Part shown: positions 44,623 to 52,682 of the stretch, piece by piece
Numbering within the stretch: the first letter of the stretch is position 1
Layout: each line of letters starts with the position of its first letter
The notes under the pieces: model-generated
Database searches by the model: none
The model's input: only the letters and a program-made list of their open reading frames with translations
What the model was told of the DNA's origin: nothing
Assembly (NCBI GenBank): GCA_020638455.1
Contig: JACKIK010000002.1
Location: forward strand, 1-64,000
Direction of reading: 5' to 3'
DNA: 64,000 nt
Origin: Hyphomonas sp.
GTDB taxonomy: Bacteria > Pseudomonadota > Alphaproteobacteria > Caulobacterales > Hyphomonadaceae
Translations under genes and position numbers: made by a program

Positions 44623-46377
44623 TCAGTTTATCTTCCGTCGGCGGAGCCACCTGACCAGCAGGACGATGATCGCGAACAGGATCAGTCCAGCCGCGAAAAG
44701 AAGCGGGCGCGCTCGCTTCAACATCATCCTGCGTGCATTGATGCTGATCTGCTCCTGGACATCAAAGTCGGCGGGCAATGCGATGACGCCCATCTTCTTT
44801 GCGTATTGGGCATAGTCTGCGAGGAGTTCCTCTTTCAGCGCGGTGTTCTCACCCGAAAGGTCGCGGGTCTCGCCCGGATCTATCGCCAGGTCGTGCAGGT
44901 GCCATTCTGCGTCGCCATGTGGCAGCGTGTTGCGGGTTAGTTTGTAGCCGCCCTTGAACACCGCCGAGTTCCCCCCGACTTCCAGGGCGATAGGTTCGTG
45001 GTCGCCATGAATCTCGTTTGAGCGATTCATCAGCGCCGGCGCGAGGCTCCGCCCATCCACATCTGCCTCTTCCAGTTCTGCCAGCTCGGTCAGAGTCGGC
45101 GCAATATCGGTGACGAAACTCAGCGCAGAGTTGAAGCGCTGAGGCGCGATACCGGGCCCGCTGATGATGAGCGGAACACGCGTGCCGCCTTCGCTTGCAT
45201 ACATCTTGAACAGACGCCCCGGTGTGGCGGCCGCGCTCGCCCATTCCGGGCCGATTGCAGCCATGCTGCCTTTCTCGCCCATGGTTTCCAGGTGGTCGTT
45301 GTAGCCATGTGTCGCCATCCAGATGCGGAACACGGAATCGGTTGTCGGATCGCCAAATTCCGGGCCGTTGTCCGACGTGACAACAAAGATCGTGTTGTCG
45401 AAGTCGCCCGATGATTTGAGATATTCGATCAGGCGGCCGACATGGTAGTCCATGGCTTCCAGCATGCCGGCATTCACCATCATGCGCCTTTCAAAATAGG
45501 CCTGCTCTTTCGGGGTCAGGGAGTCCCACTTCCGAAGGCTCGGATGCATGGCGGGCGGGGCAGCATCCGGGGGAATCAGGCCAAGTGCCTTTGCGCGCTC
45601 AAATCGGCGCCGCAATGTGGCCTCCCATCCATCCGAATAGACACCTTTGTAGTGATCGGTGAACTCTCTTGGCGCCTGGATGGGAATGTGAATGGCCTGG
45701 AACGCCACATAGGCGAAGAAAGGGTGGTCGGGGTCGCGCTGGCTCAGATAGTCGATCATGTGGTCAACGAGGAAGCGCGACGAATAGAAATCGTCCGGCA
45801 GCTTTGCCGGTTTGCCATCCTCAAACCATGGCGCTTCGGAATAGAAGGGAATGAACGGCTTTTGCTCCCAATTGTCCGCGCCCGATGCGTCGAGTGCGAA
45901 GGAGCGGTCAAAGCCATGGGAATCCGGCAGGTCACCGGGCCCCCGCCCAAGGTGCCATTTGCCCGTCATGAAGGTTTCGTATCCGGCGCCGCGGAATTGA
46001 TCCGCTACGGTTTCCACGCCGGGGAGTAGGTGCAGGCTATAGGCCGGCGACTCCCTCTGCTCCTTGCGCAGGATCTCCGGGATTGTGCCGACACCCGTGC
46101 GGTGGCTGTCGAGGCCGGTCAGCAGCATGGCACGGGACGTCGCGCACAAGGGTGATGTGTGATAGTTGCTGAACCGTACGCCTGCATCCGCGAGCTGGTC
46201 GATGTTCGGTGTGCGGGCTTCCCCGCCAAAGCCTCCGAAATCCATGAACCCGGCATCGTCAACCAGGATCACGACAATATTTGGCTGCTCCGCAGACGCA
46301 TGGAGCTGCGCCAGCAGGAACACAAAGCAGGCAAGAGACCCGAGCAGTCGTAGAGTGCCTTTCATGACCTGCTTCAT
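44623..46377 (-). CDS. Sulfatase, exported and membrane-anchored
   Basis: 584 residues. Signal peptide (LLGSLACFVFLLAQLHASA), metal Asp pair in VVILVDDAGF, the modification site LCATSRAMLLTGLDSHRTG with Cys to be turned into formylglycine, GKWHLG, and DNGPEFGD. The third site residue is Thr where Pro or Ala is usual. A C-terminal span (LLFAAGLILFAIIVLLV) followed by RWLRRR would anchor it in the membrane with the catalytic part in the periplasm. ATG 46377 overlaps the upstream gene by four bases; ATG 46365 is possible. The FGE encoded nearby is its obvious maturase. Arylsulfatase-type substrate inferred. Confidence 0.9.
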   Translation of the reverse strand: MKQVMKGTLRLLGSLACFVFLLAQLHASAEQPNIVVILVDDAGFMDFGGFGGEARTPNIDQLADAGVRFSNYHTSPLCATSRAMLLTGLDSHRTGVGTIPEILRKEQRESPAYSLHLLPGVETVADQFRGAGYETFMTGKWHLGRGPGDLPDSHGFDRSFALDASGADNWEQKPFIPFYSEAPWFEDGKPAKLPDDFYSSRFLVDHMIDYLSQRDPDHPFFAYVAFQAIHIPIQAPREFTDHYKGVYSDGWEATLRRRFERAKALGLIPPDAAPPAMHPSLRKWDSLTPKEQAYFERRMMVNAGMLEAMDYHVGRLIEYLKSSGDFDNTIFVVTSDNGPEFGDPTTDSVFRIWMATHGYNDHLETMGEKGSMAAIGPEWASAAATPGRLFKMYASEGGTRVPLIISGPGIAPQRFNSALSFVTDIAPTLTELAELEEADVDGRSLAPALMNRSNEIHGDHEPIALEVGGNSAVFKGGYKLTRNTLPHGDAEWHLHDLAIDPGETRDLSGENTALKEELLADYAQYAKKMGVIALPADFDVQEQISINARRMMLKRARPLLFAAGLILFAIIVLLVRWLRRRKIN

Positions 46378-47471
46378 TTTCCGAATCGGCCTTCGGCGCG
46401 GTTTGGTGCGAACACCTTGATCGCCTTGTTGAAGGGAGCGAGCCGCTCGGTGTCGTATCCGGAAATTGCTGCGACCGTCCGATCCCACAGCACCGAAGCG
46501 TCGGGATAGGGAAGGAGTTGTTTCACGGTGCCCTGAGCCTCTGGCGTCAGTGCATCGAAGTGCTCGCGCAGGCGTTTCAGGCACCAGACCCGGTACTGTG
46601 ACGTTGGCAGTTTCGCATAGTGGCAGCCCTGCGCGGTCATCTGGAAATGCATTTCCTCCCGTCCGTACGCGGCGGAATTCTCGCGAAGTTGCACCAGATG
46701 GGTCTCGGCAATCTCTTTCAGCATTGGCGCCGCATCGTCCGGCACCTGTTCGAGCAAAGCCGTTTCGCCATATCGCTTGCTGGCGTTCCAGACCCGGCCG
46801 ACCCATTCGAATACATCCGGCGCTTTGTCGCGCATGATGGCTGTCGGGTCCGGATCCTGGCTAAAATGCCGGAACATCGGTCCCATGAATCCGAAATCGG
46901 CGATGGAGGGTGAGTTGCCGAGCAGGAAGGGGCGGTCCTCCAGCATGGTCGTCATGTTGCGCAACGCATTGAAATAGCCCGCTTCGACATGATCCCAGGT
47001 CTCGGCATTGACGCCGTCGTTGACGACATATCCAACGCGCTGGCGGAATTTCATCAGGTGCCGGCGGACGATCCGCGGATACCAGAGATGGGAGAGTATC
47101 TCGTCAGCCAGAACGCGGGAAATCAGCTCCCGGCCGTGATCGTAGCTCCACCGGTAGTGCATGGCGGAACGCCACAACCATTCGTCCGCATAGTCCTCCA
47201 TCAGCAGGGCGATGAACCGCACAACCGGATCGGCCGGCATGACGGGTCGATCAGGATACTCGGTTTCAAGCTGCTGGATCATCGGCGTTGTATCTGACAT
47301 CCACCGACCGTCATCCCGTTCGATCAAGGGCACCTGGATTGCACCGACATGTTCCCGGATCCGCTTCTGATCGGCGAAGGGATGATCCTTGTCATACTCA
47401 ATCCCTTTGTAGCGAAGATAAGCCTCCATTTTGCCCGTAAAATAGGACACCGAAACGCCATAAACCTTCAT
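46374..47471 (-). CDS. Glutathione S-transferase-like protein (long form, second copy)
   Basis: 365 residues. GVSVSYFTGKMEAYLRYKGI opens the thioredoxin-like half; SDTTPMIQQLETEYPDRP is the gamma-glutamyl-binding site; NSPSIADFGFMGPMFRHF is in the helical half. The C-terminal MTAQGCHYAKLPTSQYRVW has the same pattern as the other long GST of this cluster. It is the first gene of the sulfatase unit, overlaps the sulfatase by four bases, and diverges from the Crp/Fnr regulator. Confidence 0.82.
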   Translation of the reverse strand: MKVYGVSVSYFTGKMEAYLRYKGIEYDKDHPFADQKRIREHVGAIQVPLIERDDGRWMSDTTPMIQQLETEYPDRPVMPADPVVRFIALLMEDYADEWLWRSAMHYRWSYDHGRELISRVLADEILSHLWYPRIVRRHLMKFRQRVGYVVNDGVNAETWDHVEAGYFNALRNMTTMLEDRPFLLGNSPSIADFGFMGPMFRHFSQDPDPTAIMRDKAPDVFEWVGRVWNASKRYGETALLEQVPDDAAPMLKEIAETHLVQLRENSAAYGREEMHFQMTAQGCHYAKLPTSQYRVWCLKRLREHFDALTPEAQGTVKQLLPYPDASVLWDRTVAAISGYDTERLAPFNKAIKVFAPNRAEGRFGK

Positions 47472-47569
47472 GCAATTGTCCTTCCGGGCGGCGGTTAGCC
47501 ATTTCTCAGGCTTTGACTCTAGCGCCGGATTGGGAGCAAGAATGCTAACAAGTTACATTTTGGCCAAAC

Positions 47570-48280
47570 ATGAAGATCCTGCGAGAGAAAAGCGCGACGC
47601 TTGCGGACTTGCTTCCGCCTGAAACGATGGCGCATCTGCGCAAGGCGGGCAGTACAAAGACATATCAGGCGGGGCGGAGTATTCAGGATCGCGGCGACAC
47701 ATGGCAAGGCGTGTCGATCGTCAATTCCGGTCAGGTTGTCGCCGGCAACACGGGTGCGGACGGATCCTTCCTCGCATCCGCCATCCTTCGGCCGGGCGAG
47801 TGTTTCGGGGAGTTCACGGCGCTGCTTGGCTTGCCGAGGACGCACAGTCTGTGGGCGCAGGAAGCCTGTAGCATCACGCACATCAAAAGGGCAGCCTTCA
47901 TGGATCTGATGGACAGTGATCCGGCGATCATGCGCGCGCTGCTAACCCTGACGCTCCTTAGGAACTACGAATTGCTCGACTTCCTGGATTCGCAACGCCG
48001 GCTTTCTCTTGCCGCCCGGATCGCTCGCCTGCTGCTGACTGCGGTGGAAGGAAAGTCCAACACTGCAACCGTCGAATGCCGGCAGGAAGACCTCGCATTC
48101 ATGCTTGGCGTGTCGAGGGTGGCGATTGGAAAAGCGCTCAAGCGCCTGGAGCAACAAGCGCTGATCCAGCTGGGTTACGGCCGAATTTTCATGTTGGATG
48201 TTGCTGCGCTGCGGGACTGCGTGAAGACCGAGGACCAGTTCCTGCCGATTGAAGTCAATCCGAACACCTGGGCGGGCTGA
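47570..48280 (+). CDS. Crp/Fnr-family transcriptional regulator
   Basis: 236 residues. N-terminal cyclic-nucleotide-like jelly roll (RSIQDRGDTWQGVSIVNSGQ, LRPGECFGEFTALLGL), helix C, then a winged HTH in RQEDLAFMLGVSRVAIGKALK. No FNR cysteine cluster. It starts 98 bases from the divergent GST-sulfatase genes. A short palindrome TTTGGCCAAA at 47559-47568 precedes its start. It may regulate the sulfatase unit; this is inferred from position. Confidence 0.88.
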   Translation: MKILREKSATLADLLPPETMAHLRKAGSTKTYQAGRSIQDRGDTWQGVSIVNSGQVVAGNTGADGSFLASAILRPGECFGEFTALLGLPRTHSLWAQEACSITHIKRAAFMDLMDSDPAIMRALLTLTLLRNYELLDFLDSQRRLSLAARIARLLLTAVEGKSNTATVECRQEDLAFMLGVSRVAIGKALKRLEQQALIQLGYGRIFMLDVAALRDCVKTEDQFLPIEVNPNTWAG

Positions 48281-48389
48281 AGAAATATGAAGCGATCGCG
48301 CGCCGTCGCCCGCGTTGCAAATTGGAAAAAATCTAAGCCAACCGACCAGGACGAAAGCTGTGAATCTGAAGGCAGTACATTTCTGGGCC

Positions 48390-49070
48390 TTACAGACCGA
48401 AAAGAGGCTGGAGCAGCTTGAGGAGCGGGTTTGCGAAGGTGAGTTTGCCGTCATCGGCGATGAGCGAGATGCAGGGGCCATCGTCATCGATGCGCAGGTC
48501 ATGTAGGCAGGTTTCGTCCTCCTGATGCAGGTCTCCTGCAACAAACTGCTGCGCGCCGGACTTGTATCCACCGGTCAGGACAAGGGTCCACTCCTGTCCG
48601 CGATGCGAATGTTTGGGCACCGCGAAACCAGGACGTGCCTTCAGCAGGTACAAGCGTTCTCCGGACGGGCTGGATGCAATACGTGACTGCTGGACGCCTG
48701 CACCAACGCTCCGCCACTTAAGACGCTGACCGGAGCGGCGCAGGAAGTCAGACAGAGCGCCGGGCACCCATTCAGGATCATTCGCGCTTTGCACGCCCGG
48801 CCGATGACTTTCAGTCGTCGTTTGTGCGGAAGCCGGTGCAATGCGCTCGGACAGTCGCTGCATGAATGTATCAGACAGGTCTGTGCCTTTCGCACTTTCG
48901 AGCAGCGCGCCGCCGACCTGATCGCTGATCGCAAACGCTTGCCTGACCTCCGGGCGAAGCTCGGCCTGACAAGCCAGCAGTAGCTGCTTGTACGGCGACA
49001 GTGTCCCGGCCGACTGCATTGCAAGCCAGGCCTCATCAACCGTGATGGGCATCTTATCTGCCTCCGTCAT
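48390..49070 (-). CDS. ChrR-like anti-sigma factor with cupin, zinc motif lost
   Basis: 226 residues. The C-terminal half is the ChrR cupin: KARPGFAVPKHSHRGQEWTL has the His-x-His and Glu ligands, and FVAGDLHQEDE the last His. The N-terminal anti-sigma domain aligns with ChrR (SAGTLSPYKQLLLACQAEL), but the zinc ligands His-x3-Cys-x2-Cys are replaced (Q, R, V) and no His precedes them. ATGA overlap with the sigma gene. It probably holds the ECF sigma inactive until stress, by a zinc-free domain. Confidence 0.8.
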   Translation of the reverse strand: MTEADKMPITVDEAWLAMQSAGTLSPYKQLLLACQAELRPEVRQAFAISDQVGGALLESAKGTDLSDTFMQRLSERIAPASAQTTTESHRPGVQSANDPEWVPGALSDFLRRSGQRLKWRSVGAGVQQSRIASSPSGERLYLLKARPGFAVPKHSHRGQEWTLVLTGGYKSGAQQFVAGDLHQEDETCLHDLRIDDDGPCISLIADDGKLTFANPLLKLLQPLFGL

Positions 49071-49711
49071 GGTTCATCCTTTCGGTGCGCTTCGAGCGCA
49101 CCTCTCAATTTCTTCAGGGGCGCGCGGATGCGGCTCTTCACCGTGCCGATCGCAATACCGGTGCGCGCCGCAATTTCGCTGTGAGACAGGCCTTCAAAGA
49201 AAGCGAGATAGAGCATCTGCTTCTGCTCCGGAGGGAGCGTCGACAGGGCTTCATGAACCGCGATTGCCGATTCAGCCTCCTCAAGATCCGCATGTGACGA
49301 CTCTACAGGCACGTCGACGAGACGCGCCATTTCGTCCGGTGCGACCGGATTTATGCGGTCATGCTTTCGCTTGTAGTCGATCCAGCGATTGCGGGTCAGC
49401 CGGTACACCCATGTGGAAAAACTCGCCTTGCGAGCGTCAAAGCGGTCCGCCTTCTGCCACACAGACACCAGAACATCCTGAACGATATCTTCCGATGTAG
49501 CGTCGCTTTCGCCGCGGTGGAGCAGCCACGCCTTCAGCCTGGGCGCATAGTGAAGTGCCAGCGAATTGAATGCGGCGCGGTCAGCGGATGCGACCCGCAC
49601 CATCAGGTCGCGGTCCAGGTCTGCCCGTCCCGGGAGCGGGGTCACCTTGGCCGTACCAGGCGTGTCGGCATCATAGATCGCTCCTGTAGGCGCCGGGTTC
49701 GATAGCTGCAT
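49067..49711 (-). CDS. ECF sigma factor, RpoE/ECF11-like
   Basis: 214 residues. Region 2 has DIVQDVLVSVWQKADRFDAR and FSTWVYRLTRNRWIDYKRK; region 4 has LSTLPPEQKQMLYLAFFEGL and SHSEIAARTGIAIGTVKSRI. ATG 49711 is the second of two ATGs after GAGGAGG and has better spacing. Pairing with a ChrR-like gene and the flavoprotein-DUF1365 neighbours places it with the singlet-oxygen/organic-peroxide ECF group. An ECF-type promoter precedes it, so it is likely autoregulated. Confidence 0.92.
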   Translation of the reverse strand: MQLSNPAPTGAIYDADTPGTAKVTPLPGRADLDRDLMVRVASADRAAFNSLALHYAPRLKAWLLHRGESDATSEDIVQDVLVSVWQKADRFDARKASFSTWVYRLTRNRWIDYKRKHDRINPVAPDEMARLVDVPVESSHADLEEAESAIAVHEALSTLPPEQKQMLYLAFFEGLSHSEIAARTGIAIGTVKSRIRAPLKKLRGALEAHRKDEP

Positions 49712-49728
49712 CATCGCCTCCTCAGCCG

Positions 49729-49758
49729 CTAATACGCAACAGGAGGCTGTCCGGATCA
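49729..49758 (-). promoter_or_regulatory. ECF-type promoter of the sigma/chrR-like operon
   Basis: Minus strand TGATCC (49753-49758), 18-base spacer, TATTAG (49729-49734). TGATCC is the -35 of Rhodobacter RpoE-type promoters. The gap to the start codon is short (about 18 bases), so the leader would barely include the ribosome site. Confidence 0.5.
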
Positions 49759-49760
49759 CT

Positions 49761-49789
49761 TAATCCGATCAGTCTTCGCAGCCGTAAAG
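49761..49789 (+). promoter_or_regulatory. ECF-type promoter of the flavoprotein operon
   Basis: TAATCC (49761-49766), 18-base spacer, TAAAG (49785-49789), 24 bases before the ATG. It mirrors the divergent promoter, with the two -35 boxes two bases apart. Confidence 0.5.
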
Positions 49790-49813
49790 GAGTGGCACGA
49801 GCGGAGTATTTCC

Positions 49814-51184
49814 ATGCCATTTGACCACACTGCAGTGCCCCGCAGCGGCGGCCTCGCCTCGAACTCTCAACAACGTCCGCGGATCGCCATTATCGGTACG
49901 GGCATTTCAGGACTTTCTGCGGCATGGGCGCTGCAGGATTCTTGCGAAATAACGGTATTCGAAAGCGCGGGGCGCATCGGCGGACACACAGCGACAGTCG
50001 CAGTCGATGCCCCTGAGGGCCAAGTGCCGGTCGACACCGGGTTCATCGTTTTCAATGAGCCCAACTATCCCAACCTGATGGCCCTTTTTGACCACCTGGG
50101 AGTGTCGTCGAGTCCGACGCGGATGAACTTCTCAGTATCGGTTCCCGGGGAGGGCATCGAGTATGCCAGCCACGGCTTTGGTGGCCTGTTTGCGTGGCGG
50201 CGCAACATGGCTAACCCTCGCTTTTACTTGATGCTGAAAGACATTCTCCGGTTTCATGGCGCTTCGCGTGATCTGGCAGCATGCACGCGCGGCCGGACGA
50301 TAGGCGAATATGTTGATGAAGAGGGATATGGCAGGGCCTTTGTGGATTTCCATCTCCTGCCGATGGCTGCTGCGATCTGGTCGTGCCCTGTGTCCACGAT
50401 CCTGGATTTTCCGGCCGCCAGCCTCGCGCGCTTCTTCGTCAATCACGGCATGGTCAGCGTTCGTCCCCAGTTCCCCTGGCGGTCGGTCGAAGGTGGCAGC
50501 AGGACCTACCTTGCGCCGCTGACACGCGGGTTCGCGCACCGGATCCGCTGCAATTGTGCAATCCGGTCCGTCACGCGCACTGACAACGGCGTACACTTGC
50601 AGTTCGAGGACGGTTCCGCAGAGCTATTCGACCAGGTCGTATTCGGATGCCACGCACCCGATGCCCTGGGGTTGCTGAAGGACGCTGACGGTGTCGAATC
50701 TTCAGTTCTGTCCTGCTTTCGGACGCAGCCCAACCGGGTCGTCCTTCACCGGGACAAATCCCTGATGCCAAGACGACGAGCGGCCTGGGCGGCCTGGAAC
50801 TATCGTGCCGCCCGCTCGGAAGCCCTGCAGCTTTCAGTGACCTACTGGATGAACGCGTTGCAACGGCTCGATACGAGGACGAACTATTTCGTCACCCTCA
50901 ATCCGGAATACGAGCCGTCGCCGGAAGCCGTCGAAGGCGAGTTCCTGTATCACCACCCCGTGTTCGACGCCGCTGCGATGAGGGCGCAGAGCGACGTCTG
51001 GACCATACAGGGACGGCGCAATGTGTGGTTCTGCGGGGCCTGGCAGGGCTATGGCTTCCATGAGGACGGACTGCAATCCGGCCTGGCGGTAGCGGAGTTG
51101 CTAAGCGGGTGGCGCCGGCCGTGGGCTTTTGATATCGCGCGGGAACGCTTGTCACGCCCGGTCCATGGCCGGATCGCGGCATGA
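49814..51184 (+). CDS. FAD-dependent amine-oxidase-like oxidoreductase
   Basis: 456 residues. Rossmann start RIAIIGTGISGLSAAWAL, ESAGRIGGHTATV, DTGFIVFNEPNYPNL, and FCGAWQGYGFHEDGLQSGL at the end: the NAD/FAD-binding protein found with DUF1365 and cyclopropane-synthase genes. Relatives in the Rhodobacter RpoE-ChrR regulon take part in fatty-acid modification under singlet oxygen. It overlaps the DUF1365 gene (ATGA), and the ECF-type promoter is just upstream. The exact reaction is unknown. Confidence 0.85.
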   Translation: MPFDHTAVPRSGGLASNSQQRPRIAIIGTGISGLSAAWALQDSCEITVFESAGRIGGHTATVAVDAPEGQVPVDTGFIVFNEPNYPNLMALFDHLGVSSSPTRMNFSVSVPGEGIEYASHGFGGLFAWRRNMANPRFYLMLKDILRFHGASRDLAACTRGRTIGEYVDEEGYGRAFVDFHLLPMAAAIWSCPVSTILDFPAASLARFFVNHGMVSVRPQFPWRSVEGGSRTYLAPLTRGFAHRIRCNCAIRSVTRTDNGVHLQFEDGSAELFDQVVFGCHAPDALGLLKDADGVESSVLSCFRTQPNRVVLHRDKSLMPRRRAAWAAWNYRAARSEALQLSVTYWMNALQRLDTRTNYFVTLNPEYEPSPEAVEGEFLYHHPVFDAAAMRAQSDVWTIQGRRNVWFCGAWQGYGFHEDGLQSGLAVAELLSGWRRPWAFDIARERLSRPVHGRIAA

Positions 51185-51987
51185 GCGATCCAGCCGCATT
51201 CTACGTTGGCCAGGTGAGTCACAGGCGGTTCGGGACGCCCGGTCATTTCCTTCGCTATCGCATTGCGTACCTGCTTCTCGATCTCGACAGGTTTGCAGAT
51301 GCCGATCGCATGACGCGTGTCCTGAAGATCGGGAAAGGCGCATTGATGTCGTTTCGCGCTCGGGACCATGGAGACGGGCACGCCGATGACTTGGCCGGCT
51401 GGGTCCGCACTTTGTTGCTGGAACACGGCATTGGGGACGAGGCGGCAACGATTCATCTCCTGACCATTCCGCGAATGTTGGGGTACGTCTTCAATCCCAT
51501 ATCTGTCTATTTCATTCGCGACGGGCAGGAGCGTCTGCATCATGTCCTGTATGAAGTGAGGAATACGTTCGGTGAGCGTCACTTCTATCTGTGTGCGGCG
51601 GTACCGGACGGTGGTACATTTGAACAATTCAGCAATAAGGCTTTCTACGTCTCGCCATTCTTCGATACGGACGGGCAATACGCATTCCGGCTTTCCCCAC
51701 CAGACGATGTGGTTGCTCTGTCGATCACCTACCGCGAAGGCAACAAGACCCGGCTGACCGCTCACCTGTCCGGAAAAGCCAGGCGCGTCACCACGTGGTC
51801 GAGCCTTGGAATCTTGCTACGCTTTCCCCTGATGACGTTCGGTGTCGTGGCGGCGATACACTGGGAAGCCATGAAGCTGTGGATCAAGGGTGCCCGCTAC
51901 CGTCGCCATGGACCGGTGACACGCACAGCGAGTGTCAGCCATGACTGCAACTTATGTCTGAAAGAAAGGGAGCGATCGGTGTCATGA
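51181..51987 (+). CDS. DUF1365-family protein
   Basis: 268 residues. FYVGQVSHRRFGTPGHFLRY, RMLGYVFNPISVYFI, NTFGERHFYLC and the KAFYVSPFFDTDGQYAF stretch define DUF1365. It is regularly found between the flavoprotein and a lipid methyl/cyclopropane transferase. Here it is followed by a small DUF3833-like gene instead, with an ATGA overlap. Role in membrane-lipid modification is inferred from context. Confidence 0.88.
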   Translation: MSDPAAFYVGQVSHRRFGTPGHFLRYRIAYLLLDLDRFADADRMTRVLKIGKGALMSFRARDHGDGHADDLAGWVRTLLLEHGIGDEAATIHLLTIPRMLGYVFNPISVYFIRDGQERLHHVLYEVRNTFGERHFYLCAAVPDGGTFEQFSNKAFYVSPFFDTDGQYAFRLSPPDDVVALSITYREGNKTRLTAHLSGKARRVTTWSSLGILLRFPLMTFGVVAAIHWEAMKLWIKGARYRRHGPVTRTASVSHDCNLCLKERERSVS

Positions 51988-52478
51988 CCGTGTCTGCTGC
52001 TATGGAAGTCGCAATACGATGTCTTGGCGGGCACAAACGCTGGCGTGGGTGCGTCCGTGGTCTATTTGGACTTTGGTCCAGGGAGTTTGAGATCGTCTCG
52101 GCGGGGATGTTCGCGAGCGGCGCACTGACTTTTTTGGAGCGCATGACTTTTTCGGACGGCGCGGTAGCAGAACGAGAATGGAAGATTTCGGAGACAGAAA
52201 GTGGTCTCGACCTGAAGGCAAGCAAGATCAAGCTGGTGAGGAGCGGCGTGCTCCAAGGCGGCTGGCTGGTGTTCGAATATTCTCTCCGTCTCGGCGCCTT
52301 TTCATGCAGGTATGTTGACCGGTTCAGACCGGCGGAGAATGGCCAGGTGCAGAACCGGGGTGTCGCCCGAATAATGGGCATTCCGGTTTTGAGAATCGAA
52401 GCGGCGGCGACGACCCGGACATCTGCAGAAGGCGGCCGGACAATCGGAACCGGAACGACTGTAGCAGCGCTGACGTGA
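51984..52478 (+). CDS. DUF3833-like protein
   Basis: 164 residues. LTFLERMTFSDGAVAEREWKI, a central KLVRSGVLQGGWLVFEYSLR and RYVDRFRPAENGQVQNRGVA resemble the beta-barrel pattern of DUF3833 lipoproteins of the same gene clusters. No lipoprotein Cys at the N-terminus is seen here. Start at 51984 by ATGA overlap with the DUF1365 gene. Family assignment is moderate; the function is unknown. Confidence 0.6.
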   Translation: MTVSAAMEVAIRCLGGHKRWRGCVRGLFGLWSREFEIVSAGMFASGALTFLERMTFSDGAVAEREWKISETESGLDLKASKIKLVRSGVLQGGWLVFEYSLRLGAFSCRYVDRFRPAENGQVQNRGVARIMGIPVLRIEAAATTRTSAEGGRTIGTGTTVAALT

Positions 52479-52589
52479 GGCGCAGACCCCTGGCGAAACG
52501 GGGGGAAATGCTATCTCACGCTGAACCGCAAATCCCACTGACAACGCGGCGTGCGGTATTGTTGGCGTCCATGAGGAATGGCATCTCCT

Positions 52590-52635
52590 CCCATACTCAT
52601 GGGATGCGTGAATGCGTTCGCTGCCATATACATGG
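52590..52635 (+). promoter_or_regulatory. Two spaced inverted repeats upstream of the histidine kinase
   Basis: CCCATACTCATGGG (52590-52603) and CCATATACATGG (52624-52635) share CCATAnnCATGG and are centred 33 bases apart, about three helix turns. They lie 47-93 bases before the kinase start, in a gap of 204 bases. They could bind the adjacent response regulator. Confidence 0.5.
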
Positions 52636-52682
52636 GAGGCGCTCCGTGATGAGCCCGGCAGCAATCGCAAAAAGGATCGAAC

